Assembly: GCA_013400975.1 (NCBI GenBank)
Contig: WBMZ01010248.1
Span: 1 to 64,000, forward strand
Direction of reading: 5' to 3'
DNA: 64,000 nucleotides
From: Atrichornis clamosus
Taxonomy: Eukaryota > Chordata > Aves > Passeriformes > Menuridae
Positions within the stretch are counted from its first letter, which is position 1. Each line of letters starts with the position of its first letter. The position numbers and the translations under genes were made by a program. Of this stretch, positions 24,389-35,968 are shown one piece after another. A model generated the notes under the pieces. The model was not told the origin of the DNA. It saw nothing but the letters and a program-made list of their open reading frames with translations, and did not search any database.

Positions 24389-26412
24389 CTGTAGAACAGT
24401 TGAGAGTGAAAAATATGGATGTCCAAACAAGGCTACTCTTGCTCCTTCCCCTCAAGGGCCTACTGATTTCTTCCACCTCTCATCCTTTATTTCTTACCAA
24501 GGATGGGCCTGAACTACCAAGCTGGGGAGTGTGCCCAATTCTGAGATATTTCAGCTGGGGTCTAGGTCTCCTCCTCACAGTTACGAGAGCAGAGTTCTTT
24601 CTTTGGGAGAAACAAAAGCACAGCCACTGCCCGGGCAGAGATGGAGCCCAGGCAGAATATTGTGTTCCTATCTTTTGCTTTCTGAAGATCACAACATCTT
24701 GCCTAGGTTGTTCTGGGAATTAACCAGAAAAAAATCCAAATCACCTGCTCAGAATCTGTGAAATGCAGCTCTCTCTATCACTTTCACCCTCCTCCCACTG
24801 TTACAATCCTTCCCCTGCCCTGTTCACAGCTGGAAACACAACATTAGATTTCAGGAGTCCTAAGTTCTTATCACAACACAACCTGCAGGAATCTGGCCCT
24901 TTGAGGACAGTGCTACAACCCATGACCTTTACAGAGAACATGTTTTTTTGGTTGGTTTGTTTGGCGTTTTTTCTTTGCTGAACTGCTAAATACATCTTAG
25001 CAGCCTGAGCAATGAAGGTCTTGCAGATGTCTTCCAAATTATTGAACAGCATTTCTTATTCTGCTGGAGGCTCTAAACTCCAGGGCACAAATGCACAACA
25101 GTGACACTGTCATTTACCACACACCAGCTTAGCTGCACTGTGATTTACCACACATTAGCTATGGTAAAAGTTGTGATTTTCCACGTGTGTGTACTAATCT
25201 CACCTCTTTTGTGAGATGAAAATACATTACTTTTCATTTTAATGAAAGATGCTGAGGCTTGTTTGTGCCACCCTAGAGCAGCACATGCTGGGAATTGGGA
25301 ATTTGAATAATCACAGCTCAGCTCGTTAGCAGTATGAGATGCTCACCTGTGGCATGAAAAATCAAGCAAATTATTTTCTTGTGTGATATGAAAATCAAGT
25401 TTGTTCTTTAGTTCTAATCACACTGCAGCTGGGTATGGGCTGTGCTGCTCTGCATATGCAGTGCTTTTAACTCCTTAACTCTGTGTGTGGTCCAGCAGCT
25501 GCCCAAACAGTCACCTGTACCAGTGAGAACATGGCTCGAGACAAAGGAGCAGCCTGAAACCAGGGAATTGACTGAGCTTCATCTTTAAGCATTTGACCGA
25601 TCCCCTCACGTGAGAGCTTCAGACAGTCCTACAAATTCCTCCGAGGCATCTCCTGTTGTGTCCAGTCCAATTTATATGCTTAAATCTGTTGGTTAACATC
25701 CTGAGTGGAGCACCCCAAACACTCCCCTAGGTAATTTTGGTGAAGAAGTGCAAATTGCACATAGATATTTGTTAATAGTCAGTAGAAACTGCTTCAGTAC
25801 ACACAACCACACATGGATGGCTGGATTATAAAAATTCAAGAAGACAGAGGTTCAAGAAGTTTCCCAATTCAGCTGCAGACACTGCTGCAAGCACCTTTCC
25901 AATGGAAACTCCCTGTCACCAAATGACAGCGACTGTTTGGGAGATTTGATTTCCCACGTGTTTCTTAATTTATGCTATGATCCAAATAGATGTGTTTTTC
26001 CTTTTTAACAAATACTTTGTCATGATTATCTGTGTGAAATATGTATGAGCCTCATGTCCTGTTGGGAAATGCCAGAAGAGTCACACAAAGAAATGCCTGG
26101 AGATGATTTATGCAATTTAAAGGCAAGGCATGAATGACACATTCCAGCTGGTAAAGAGGTTTTAGTTTTGGCTGTGGTTTACTGTTCTCTTTACAAATAG
26201 TAACTGGTCCCTTGCCACAGAACTTGTCCACAACAGGAATCAGAATCTTAAGCTGAGCTGGAGACCTGTTCAGTCACACTAATTAGAATTATGTGATTTT
26301 TTTACCTCACTAAAAGTGTGTGCAAAGCAGGAGAAGCTTTACCAAAACAAGTAAAATTGATGAAGGAGTTTGAATTTCAAACTCAGCTCCCTGCAGTGCA
26401 GCTACAACTCAC
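24389..26412 (-). other. TNN: TNN intron
   Basis: About 2 kb with no recognised gene. A two-copy imperfect repeat of about 30 bases (CACTGTCATTTACCACACAC / CACTGTGATTTACCACACAT) lies near 25105-25161. Confidence 0.4.
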
Positions 26413-26676
26413 CTGTCACAGTTCTGGTGCTTGCCTTCTTGCTCCTCTGGGGCCTCTTCTCTGCCTAGGAGCAGGTGACATATTCCATGCCTGGCTTCAG
26501 ATCCAGTAAGGTGACCATGTCATTTTCACTCCCCACCTCTGTTTCCTTGGTGTCTCCATCACCCAAGGTGTATCTCACCAGGTACCTGTCTATGGGAGCC
26601 TCCACTTTATTCCCTGAGACAGTGGTGGTATCTTCTGTCCCTCGGTTTGTTGTCACATTGGGTGGGCTATTAACTC
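26413..26676 (-). pseudogene. TNN: TNN relic: FN3 exon with nonsense codon and lost core Trp
   Basis: A 264-base phase-1 exon with good splice sites. It reads GVNSPPNVTTNRGTEDTTTV then SGNKVEAPIDRYLVRYTLGD, so the invariant B-strand Trp is Gly (GGG). The codon expected as Trp before AEK is TAG at 26465-26467. The frame is otherwise maintained to the donor (ACAG/GTGAGT). Confidence 0.88.
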
Positions 26677-26755
26677 CTGAGACAGCACTTCAAAGTGCAG
26701 GATTAGCAATCTCCAGTTGAATTAAACCACTACAATACTTGTCATGGCACGTTAC

Positions 26756-26950
26756 AGGAGAAATTCTTCCCTGTGAGTGTGGTGAGGCACTGGAAGAGGC
26801 TGCTCAGAGAACCTATGGCTGCCCCATCCCTGAAAGTGTTCAAGGCCATGTTGGATGGGGCTTGGTGCAACCTGGTCTACTGAAAGGTGTCCCTGCCCAT
26901 GGCAGGGGGGGGTTAGATGATCTTTAAGGTCCCTTCAAACTCAAACCATT
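26756..26950 (+). repeat. CR1 LINE 3' fragment
   Basis: Direct-orientation bird CR1 segment: GAAATTCTTCCCTGTGAGTG, GTGAGGCACTGGAAGAGGCT, GCCCCATCCCTGAAAGTGTT, then TGATCTTTAAGGTCCCTTC near the end. It lies upstream of an FN3 relic exon within a TNN intron. Confidence 0.9.
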
Positions 26951-28087
26951 CCATGTACACATTTCCTTCATTTTTGCCTTACTGCTTTGGCCAGCTAAAA
27001 CAGTCACCTAGGTTTCCCCCTACAGCCCCTCAAGAAAGGCATCCATGAGAAGCCAGGAGAAAAAAGGAATGTTCTACCATTTAGATGAAGCCTTCCGTTT
27101 CTTTCTGCAGGCAGAGCTTGCAGGCTACCTGTCTCGCCTTCCATAGGTACTAACTTGAGGATTACCTTCTGGCTTGCCCTCTCCCAGCTCCAAGGACTTT
27201 CTCTGCCTCCACTGTCAGCCATCTGCTGCTCCTCCCTTTCTGCCTACCCTGCAGACCTGTCTCTCAGACTCCCTCAAGGCTTTGCTATTTTAGCTGATGA
27301 ATCAGAATTTGGTGCTAGCTCTTGAAGTAGCTGGTATTTGTCTTAGTTGCAGCTCCTAAATTCCAGAGGTTACATAAGAATATGAGCAGGACTAGTCATT
27401 GGGGATTTTTTTTTCCTTTTTTAAGTAGTTTTGCAGCCCCCATGTCTGTCAAGAACAGCTTGAAAACACAAGTCAGGGGTGTTCCAAATAACCGGAGTCT
27501 ACACAGGGCAGAACAGTCTTAAAATGACTATGTGGAGGTTGTAGGTTCTGTTGTTTTAAATAAATTTTCTTTTAATGGAATAATTTATGTGACAACCTCA
27601 GGAATGTCAGGCCTGATATGGGATTTTTCAGTCTTTGGAAGCAGCACACCTACCCTTTTGTAAGAGTTGAATTTCAGAAATTCCAGAATTTTGTAAGTAG
27701 AATGAGGGTTTAAAATTCTTCAAGCTCTCTTTTGCAATAGAGTAGCTCAAAAGTATTCTGCTTTTTTTTTTCAGAGTGTCAATGAGCCAACAGGGTTGTT
27801 ATTCTATGCAGAGGCCAGCTTACTACGCTTATTCTGTGTCTGGATGGAGCCATTAGTCAAGTTAATGGTGAAGTTACAGTAAAAAAATCAAAACAAAAGA
27901 CAGAGTTAAGCCTAGGTTGAGTGTTTAATATACAATGTAGGCAAGCTCAAACAAGGTATAAGCAGACCTGGCTGCAGGTCATGCATGAAGAAGCAGTCAA
28001 CTGTGCACCTTTTGTGCTGGAATCTTGAGAGATCTGTTCCCAAACCCTGTAGTAACACGACTGTAGTAAAAGCAACTTGCCACATAC

Positions 28088-28169
28088 CAGTGCTGCCCGT
28101 CACTGAGGATGGTTTCCCTTCTGGGTTGTCTTTCACAGGTGACCTCTTATTCTGTGCAAGGTTTCAGGC
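28088..28169 (-). pseudogene. TNN: TNN relic: FN3-2 second half, stop and frameshift
   Basis: After CACTTTGTAG the frame reads GLKPCTE and then TAA (28147-28149), where the family has a Tyr. Further on, the lost frame reads VKDNPEGKPSSVTGST to a donor GTATGT. The exon is 82 bases, shorter than expected, and out of phase. Confidence 0.8.
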
Positions 28170-28662
28170 CTACAAAGTGCAAAAGGGAGCATTTACCAGC
28201 AATTAGGGAATACAGTGTTTTTTCTTGAAGAAAGCTATTTTGTTTAGTCTATCCAGCTCTAGGTTTGTAGCAGAGGGGAACACTAGATTTCTATCAAACT
28301 TCCATTTGTCTTTTCAATGACACCTTTGGTAGCACCTTTGGTCCAGGCTTGCCCTTAGGGCATATTGACTACAGCTGGTGGGGACCTCCATTATATCAGT
28401 GTTACCAGCTCTGAAACAGAAGAATACACTTTATTCCTAACAAGGACAGAATCAAATGAATGAATATGCCTTGAAGCTTGCTATCCACAGAGCATAACTT
28501 TCTCACTGTGAAGACAACCATCCTTATGGGATAGAGGAGCCCCAATAGATCTCACTGGCCATTCACACATGAGAGAAAAATTGTCTCAGGACTATGGTCT
28601 GACTGTCAATCATTCCTGCCACTTCTCTCTGCTCCTGCCTTGAAATACCCACAAGTACTCAC

Positions 28663-28848
28663 CAGTCAGGATGTATCTGCTCTTAGGGTCATTGCTTTTG
28701 GCCACCATGATCTGCTTCTCATCCATCTCCACTCGGGATCTGGACCTCAGCTTGCCATAATCCACATCTGTTGGTGGATTCTCCCACTCCACTTCCACAG
28801 AATACTACATCTCCTCTGTCACCCAGATGGCATTGAGTGCAGACAGGA
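28663..28848 (-). pseudogene. TNN: TNN relic: FN3-2 first half with nonsense codon
   Basis: After GTCTGTCCCAG the frame reads VLSALNAIWVTEEM, then TAG at 28805-28807, then YSVEVEWENPPTDVDYGKLR and KSRYILTG to a perfect donor (GTGAGT). Apart from the stop it is a well-kept FN3 N-terminal half, split from its second half as in tenascin genes. Confidence 0.85.
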
Positions 28849-29694
28849 CTGGGACAGACAGCAGAAGGATGTGGGGAAGCAGCATCAGCCCAAAAAAAGG
28901 TAAATAGAAGATAGAAAGTTGCTAAACAACCACCCTTCCCTGCCCAGTCTCCTACTCTGAGAACCGAGACATTTTCCTCAGCCAAACGGAAGAGTCAAGC
29001 CAAGTGCAGCACAATTGTTACTTCAACAGGCTTAGTTTTTCCCATGGTAACACTCCAGCTCTAGAGTTTGCTGGCTCTCAGCTCCCACCTGTTGTGCTAG
29101 AAGTAAGAAAAATGTCAAAATCACCAGACTTTTCACTGTTTTTGCCAAGTGCAAGCAGACAGCACAATGTCAGTTGCTAACCAAATGGCAGTTCAGTTTT
29201 CAAGAGACTGTTTCAAACACACAGCCTTTGCACACTCAACCTCTTAACCTCAGCAGGATCACACCCATTCAATCCTGGGAAGAGACTATGAGGAGAACTC
29301 ACTGCTGCAGATGTGTCTGAAGAATGAGTACCTAGGAATGACACCCTGCCTCCTTTAAAGTCCTGCATCCAGTTGACCAGTGCATTATTCTTAATAACAT
29401 GCTGCTTTTATCCTGCATGCTTCCATTCCTGGTTCTTGCAGCAGGCAACACTACAAATTCACTGGTGTCAACACAAGTAGGATTTGGATAAGAAAAATGG
29501 AAAGAAAGGAAATTTGCAATACATTCAGCCCTAATGATACAAATCTGGGAACAGATTCTTCAGAACACAATGGCAGAAAACTCCAGGCTGGGAAGAGAAA
29601 GTGCTCTCTAGCACTCTGTTCACTTCACGTGTTGAAATCTAACTTTAAAGATCTACAATGTCTGACTCTGAAGAAAAATACTGCCGGCTCCTAC

Positions 29695-29958
29695 TTGTAC
29701 TTGCTTCTAGGTGCTTGGGCTCACTGGCAATCCCCTTCTTCACATGATGAAGGGTGACATTGTACGTGGTGCCAGGGCACAGTCTCACAATCTCATAGCT
29801 GAGCTGCTCTTTGGGCATGTGGATTTGTTTCACCAACATCTCACACCCAGATGAACATGAGGTAAGGAGGTAATTATCCACATGAGTCATTGGATCCCAG
29901 CTGACAGCCAGAGTGCTCCCTGTGGAGTTCAGCACCTGCAGGTTCTGGAGAGCAAGGA
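29695..29958 (-). pseudogene. TNN: TNN relic: first FN3 exon (intact frame)
   Basis: A complete 264-base phase-1 exon: LALQNLQVLNSTGSTLAVSW, DPMTHVDNYLLT, KQIHMPKEQLSYEI, then PGTTYNVTLHHVKKGIASEP. The acceptor is TTCTCTTTTAG; of two in-phase donors I chose GTAGGA. No lesion is visible, so this exon alone would look functional. Confidence 0.85.
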
Positions 29959-32202
29959 CTAAAAGAGAAACAAGGAAAAACATTGCAATGAGCATTGTGA
30001 CTTGTTGCACAGCCAAGCATGAAAATTTTTCAAACTTGTTTTGAGTAAGAAAATGAAGAACTGGAGCTCCCAGGCTGTAGTCATCTTGGATCTGACCATT
30101 TTTTTCCACTCAACAATGTATCATTAGATACAAATGAATAATGCAGTCAGTAAAAAATACAGTAAATTCCTGGATGACTCTTTCCAGCTTCTAAACCCAC
30201 ATTGGCACAGGGAAAACTCTCTCACATAAAGCTCACCCTACCAGTGCATCTAGGAAGAGAAAGACAAGCCTAAACCCTCTTTTCCTATAACCGTCAGAAT
30301 TAATTCAAAATGTCAGCTGGTCCCCAAAACTGGGGGGCACAGCTTCTCCACAGCAGAGGCAGAAAACTGAGCTCTTCTTACTGAGCACTGATGGAACAGA
30401 CACTTGGTGCCTGGAGGAGAGCTGGGCAAATCTGCTGCACATACAGAATTCAGGACATCAACAGCACCTTAATTGCTTTACCACAAGACAGACAGCTCAT
30501 CAGTGTCATGAAGCAGCCCTTGAAAGCAGTCCATGTAGAACATCTGTTTACCTTCAAGTTTACCTAATTTTAATTACAAGTGATGTATCACCATAAGCTG
30601 ATCAAACCATGTACCAGTATTTCATTAGCAAGGCTCTAACTGATAGCAAAATATAGATAGATAGTGCCTGTAAAAAGGCACGTGTCAGCAACATGAGGTC
30701 AGATAATATCATGGGATTCTTCTCACTTGAAAGGCAGCACTCATTCCCATGTGTAGTTCACAGCTTTCACCAAACCCACCCTCACGACGTGCATGCCCCT
30801 GCTTTTAGTGAAAACTTTGTACAAAATATGACACTGTTCATCCTGTCTCGTGATATAGAAGCTGGATTTGAATAATCCAGCTTTGCAGCAAAATAATAAA
30901 GAACTTAAATACACATGGTATGGGTTATTCCTTGTCTAAGCAAAATTCAGAAGAGGATTGTATCTACCTCTCTGCTGTTCAACATGTCCTTGTCCTCTAT
31001 TTCTCCTTCAGAAGGAATTGCAAAGTATTAATTATACTCTTGCATGCTTGATAGTAACTTGTAAATGTTCAGACATTCCCAGTTACCATGGCAACATAAC
31101 AAAATATATTATTTCATGATCTGAGACACATAAAAAAGAACATATTAATAATGATAAATAAAGCCAGTGCTCAGTGCCTATCTCTCAGGATGCAGAAATC
31201 TAACCCAGGTGGGAATAGAAAGGACAATTTCACATCAATGGGAGAAGAGCACTTGGCTACAGCTGCTTAGATGGGAACCATTTGCCTTTGGACTGAAGAG
31301 TTTTTAGGCAGGACTGGAGCTGCAGTGTTCAGAAACAGTAACAAAATGGATTGTGCAATATGCATTAGCTCTGTAGCCCTTGTTCACTCAGAGAACAGAG
31401 GCCACTTCCACAGCCTGTAAAACAGCTGCAGGTGTTGTGGAAGGACGAGGATCCAAAGCTGGACCCAGACAGCCCTTTGGGAGAGGATGACTGGGCCACA
31501 GTTCTCTGGGAAAATTATTTCTGCTCTGGTAGGAACTCTTCTGCTTGCCACCTCTGTGAAGGTGCTGCCTCCTCAGCAGCAAATCTCAGTCTATTGACTG
31601 AGGAGTGCTGGATAGCCTCTGGATACTGTGGAAGAAGCAGGAGGAGTGAAGTTTTGAGCTAATAATCTTTTATTTAAAAGGTGAGTCTCTAAGCAGATAG
31701 ATCAAGCCTGAGACGTGAGGGATGATACAGAGCAGATCAGACCCGGGAAGAAGGTCACTGCAAACCTTTACTGAGCAATACCTGCTGCTCAGTGTGTGCC
31801 TGCTACCCATGAGTTTTATCAAATCAACTCCTCATCAGCAAGCAGTGCACACTGCAGCAAACATGATTTTGCCTTCTACTGTCTCATTTGTATGTCCAGA
31901 AACGGACTCTGTCTCCCTATCTAATTAGAGGCTCCGTGCCTATTTTGCTCTCTCCTCCAGCTGCTGCACACAGGCTGGTGCTGGCACTACCTTTAACTGC
32001 ATTTTCATCTTTCCCTAATTCAGCAATGTTTCCCAGGCAATTCTTGAAGACAAGGATCAGTCAGTCAGCAGAAACTCTTAAGAGGAATATGGTGACCCCA
32101 GGGTTGGCTTACCTACAGGATTAACCAAAAGCATATGGGAAGTAGAGAGGGAAAGTCAGACTGTAAGAATGAAGGGAGAAGTGATTCCCAGGCACGTCTT
32201 AC
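29959..32202 (-). other. TNN: TNN intron
   Basis: About 2.2 kb between the first FN3 and the EGF exons. No repeat or coding segment was recognised apart from short GATA and A/T-rich stretches. Confidence 0.4.
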
Positions 32203-32523
32203 CCTGGGAGCAGTCAAGGCCAGAGAAGCCATCGTGGCAGTAGCACTCTCCTGTGTCACAGAACCTGTGGCCACTGCAGTCCCCAGGACATCGTTTCTTG
32301 CTGCAGTCCTCTCCCATGAACTCCCTGCTGCACTGGCAGACCCCTTTGGTTGTGTCACGGATCCTATTGCCTCTGCAGTTCTCCAGGCAGAGCCAAAGGC
32401 TGCAATCCTCACCAAAGAAAGGCTCATCACAAAGACACTTCCCAGCACTGCAGCAGCCCTGGACACACTCACAGCTGCAAGTCCCATAGAGCGAAGTCGC
32501 ACGGCCACTGCAGCGAGGTACAC
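32203..32523 (-). pseudogene. TNN: TNN relic: EGF-like repeat exon (intact frame)
   Basis: A 321-base phase-1/phase-1 exon encoding tenascin-type EGF repeats, e.g. CLCDEPFFGEDC, CQCSREFMGEDCS and CPGDCSGHRFCDTGECYC, ending GLDCSQ at a donor GTAAGA. The first repeat is shorter than the family norm (CECVQGCCSAGKC), which suggests an in-frame deletion of part of an EGF unit. No stop codon is present. Confidence 0.87.
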
Positions 32524-33542
32524 CTGGCCAGAGCAGCACCAGGATGCACAACAGCACGTGCAAGACACTGCAATGAGAGAAAACAAAAATAAAACACAAG
32601 AAAAAAATTAGGAACACGGCAATAGATAGGTAGTGCAAAGGTATGTTCAAGGTCATTAAGGGGAAAGCATAAATATCACTGGAAAATATGGACTGAGAAA
32701 GTCCTGATGGCATCACCTTGTCCATCTGCCCCAGGTCCAAGGAGGGACCAGCTCCACCCTTGCCTTTCCCAACACATTTGTCCATGGTCAGCTGGGATGC
32801 ACTTTCCATGACAACCCCAGAGAGTCAATCAGAAAGTTTTTCACAGCCTCTAAGCTAAATCTTAATGTTGCTATTTAAACTCAGCATTTCTCACCACAGT
32901 TACTAATTAAGATGGAGAGCACATTATTCTCATCTGCCATACACCTGTATTTTTCACACAAGCAAAGATGTAGCACTTCCTCTGTCTCCATTCCCCAAAC
33001 AACACTTGGTTAAATCTTTTCTTTGAGGCCATCTGGTACAAATCTGTGATCCCGGGCAGAGTCGGTGGCCACCACAAAACATCACCATCATAAACTCTGT
33101 TCTTCTTTAGTCACTTATCAAAGAGGAAACAAGAAGACAAATTCTCAGCAATGGCAAAATTCTGGAGGCAAAGCTAAGGAAAAAAAAAGACAGCAACAAG
33201 AAGTGCCTACCCTCATCTTTCACCCTTCTGTTCTCCAGAAAATTCTCTATTGAATCCTCCCACCTACGTGAAACTATGAAACTTGTTTCCTTCCACTTCT
33301 GAAGAATGCCTGGGAAGATTTCCCACATGCTGGTGCCAGAAATGGTATGTGATTACAGATTTTGGGACCTTCAGATTTTCTTTCATATCACAAAAACCAG
33401 GGCACCACCTCATGGAAAGGACTCAAGCATTTTGCTCATGGAGAACCCCCAATAACCTTGACAAATTATTCCAGTTCCCAGATCTCTGCAGTAAATAGGG
33501 TGTACCTGGGAAGTAAGAACGGATACCACTATTGTTACCTAC

Positions 33543-34011
33543 CTTGGCTTCCCCCACAGCACTTCTGAGGGCTGCAGACTCCCCTCAGCTCTGCCACTTC
33601 CTTCTCAATCTTCTCCATCCTTTCAAACAGATCCTTAATGTGGGTCAAAGTTTCACAGTTCCCTTTGGGTGCATGAACATGGATGTTTCGCCTAAAGATT
33701 ATATTCTGCTCTTCATTTTTCTCAGCTTCTCCAGGATTGAGCTGCACCCCACTGGTTCTCTTCATCATGCTGTAATGGATCTGCTTCCACTTTAATCTGT
33801 GAGAATGCAGGCAGGTCAATCTTATAGGAGTGGCTGAAGGATATTCCTTGAGCATTGCTGGTGCAGTTATGAGATGCAGGATGCTGAACAGCAGATATCT
33901 GAAGAGAACAGCATAGCCATAAACCAACTCGGAAGGCCAGCCAGCTCTGGAAATCCATCTGGCAGGCTTTCAGAGAAAATGCTGACCCTTCAAACAGCAC
34001 AGCTGCTTTCA
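33543..34011 (-). pseudogene. TNN: TNN relic: first coding exon, signal peptide plus frameshifted N-terminus
   Basis: The start ATG is at 33956-33958. It is followed by a signal peptide (MDFQSWLAFRVGLWLCCSLQ) and the tenascin-W N-terminus (HNCTSNAQGISFSHSYKIDL). After about 66 residues (DEENQWG) the frame slips and ends at TGA 33722-33724. The expected continuation, SGVQLNPGEAEKNEEQ and the heptad region ending VCSPQKCC, is in another frame and runs to a good donor (CAAG/GTAGGT, phase 1). The slip fits a 2-base deletion. The 5' limit near 34011 (after a long T tract and GAAAG) is a guess. Confidence 0.87.
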
Positions 34012-34823
34012 AGATTAAAAAAAAAAAAAAATGTAAGAAGTGTGATCATAAAGCTGGTGTTCATGATTTTCTAAAAGACAAATTATTTGTTTTGCCCTGA
34101 TTCAGAACTAGATTGGTAAGTACCTGGAAAAGTCACAGTGGATGAGTTAGATACAAAAGAGTTCCAAGACTCTCCAACTAGGAGTTCTAAGTTTGTAGCC
34201 TTCGAATAAGACTTAGTATCATGGTCCACTGCAATTGTTAACTATGCCATAGCACTCCTCACTCCCCTGCAGTTACAGCAGACTTTGTATTGATCTCTCA
34301 GCTGTGATCTGGATTACCAATCTTGTTTTTGGCCGTGGCACTCTCCAGCACCGTGCAAGGTCTTCAACTCAGATAACTGTGCTGATGCTGTGTGCGTGAA
34401 AAATTCAGAGAGCTGACACTGATCTTTCTGTACAGGAAGTTTGGGAGATCGTTTTGCCCACTTTATGTTACTCTCTAATATAGCACATAACCTACACTGT
34501 TATCTGAATTTGGGAGAATTAAAAGATTTGCTCCATTTGTCACCAATACATTGGCATTTTGTGTGTCTGAATAATGGATTCCCTTGAGGGATTTCAAGTT
34601 TATTTCACTTTGACTCATTTATCTGATTTATCATCTTAGCACTAGCGGGGTTCATTTAGAAGCTACTAGAGCACATCTGTTAACACATGGAGCAAGAGGA
34701 TGTATTGTAAACCTATTTGTTTTCCTGTACTTTTATTTCAGAAGTAATTGTTCTTTCCTACCTTGCATAAATATACAGGAAGAGCTTCTTTTTGGGCTGA
34801 TTAAGTCTCAAAACTAAGATTTA

Positions 34824-34853
34824 AAAATAAATAAATAAATAAATAAATAAAAT
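34824..34853. repeat. AAAT microsatellite
   Basis: About seven perfect AAAT units in an A-rich run. Confidence 0.9.
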
Positions 34854-35754
34854 ATTACTCTTAAATTTCATTGACATTTAGAGGTCAAAACTGAAGTTCA
34901 AATGTTTAAAGTTTTCAGGTACAGTCACTGAAAGAAAAAAAACCTGTTTGCTGTAAAAGTTTTGTGTGGTCAACCAAGGAAGAATTTTGGACTTCATGAA
35001 CACCTCAAAGACAAAAATAACAAGAAGGAAGAAGCTGAACAAGCAGGGGTGGAAGGATAAAATATAAAGTTAGAAACCTGAATTTATCAGTTGGCTTATT
35101 CAATGCTGTGCACTAAATGTTTGCATTAATAGTAGATGTCAATCTGTACAGGAGGTGATATCTATTTGGTTAAAAACTTAGAATTTCATACCACAGAATG
35201 CAAACTCAAAATGCCACCACATGTGACCACGTGCTCCAGCAAACCACTACTAAGCAGTCATGTTATTCATTGCACAAGCAGAAGAAAAGATCCATTACTT
35301 AAGTGTTAAATTAGGTAATGTGGTAAGTAGAAAGCACTTGGCCAATATGCATCCACAGTAATAGTACATCTGAACTCAAATAATACTCCATTATAATAAT
35401 TCATACAATCCTAAGTTACAATAAAAATTAACTGTTTCTGTAAAACATCCTTATATCTCCTACATGTCTGCCAAAACTTTGGAAATACCCCTACCATTAG
35501 ATTCATGCCTCCCATTGGCAGCACAGCTACAAGAAGGTGTCCTTCCTGCCCAGAAACACGAGGCTTTGGTTGCTAAAAACCAAACAAACTCCACCCCACC
35601 ATTGGAAATACATATTATACCCACTTACACCTGTTTTGCACGCCACTTTGATGCATCTCTCTTCAAGCAAAACAACCACTGACACCAATGAAAACAAGGC
35701 ATGGATTTCAAGATTCAGTCTACAACTCCTTATCTGATATCCTTATGTGATATT

Positions 35755-35968
35755 AGGATGAGATATTAGGAAGAATTTCTTTACTGAAAGGGTAAACTCG
35801 CACAGACTGCCCGCGGCAGTGGTAGAATCACCATCCCTGAAGGATTTAAAAGACATGTAGATATGGCACTTGGACATGGTTTACTGAAGGGCTTGGCAAT
35901 GCTGGGTTAATGGTTGAAGACAATGATCTTAGAGGCTTTTCCAACCTTAAAAATTCTATGATTCTATG
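35755..35968 (+). repeat. CR1 LINE 3' fragment with terminal ATTCTATG repeats
   Basis: Direct orientation: TTAGGAAGAATTTCTTTACT, then a CACCATCCCTGAAGGATTTA segment, ending in two ATTCTATG units at 35953-35968, the diagnostic CR1 tail. Confidence 0.9.

Larger units (their letters stand above)
12874..33958 (-). pseudogene. TNN: Tenascin-N (tenascin-W) unitary pseudogene
   Basis: Tenascins are secreted extracellular-matrix glycoproteins with a heptad-repeat N-terminus, EGF-like repeats, fibronectin type III (FN3) repeats and a fibrinogen-like C-terminal domain. All of these appear here in the right order on the - strand: signal peptide and N-terminal exon (33543-33958), EGF exon (32203-32523), FN3 exons from 29958 down to 17262, and fibrinogen-like exons from 16123 to 12874. 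The position next to MRPS14 identifies TNN rather than TNR or TNC. The gene cannot make a full protein: the first coding exon is frameshifted, at least four FN3 exons carry in-frame stops, others have frameshifts, one acceptor (22657-22658) and one donor (14402-14403) are destroyed, and one fibrinogen exon was not found. The EGF exon, the first FN3 exon and the last exon are still open, suggesting loss that is not ancient. Sequencing errors could explain some indels, not the substitutions. Confidence 0.87.

Noticed and set aside
32135..32611. Open frame of 158 codons on the + strand
   Set aside because: Exactly antisense to the TNN EGF exon, whose - strand frame has the diagnostic cysteine pattern.
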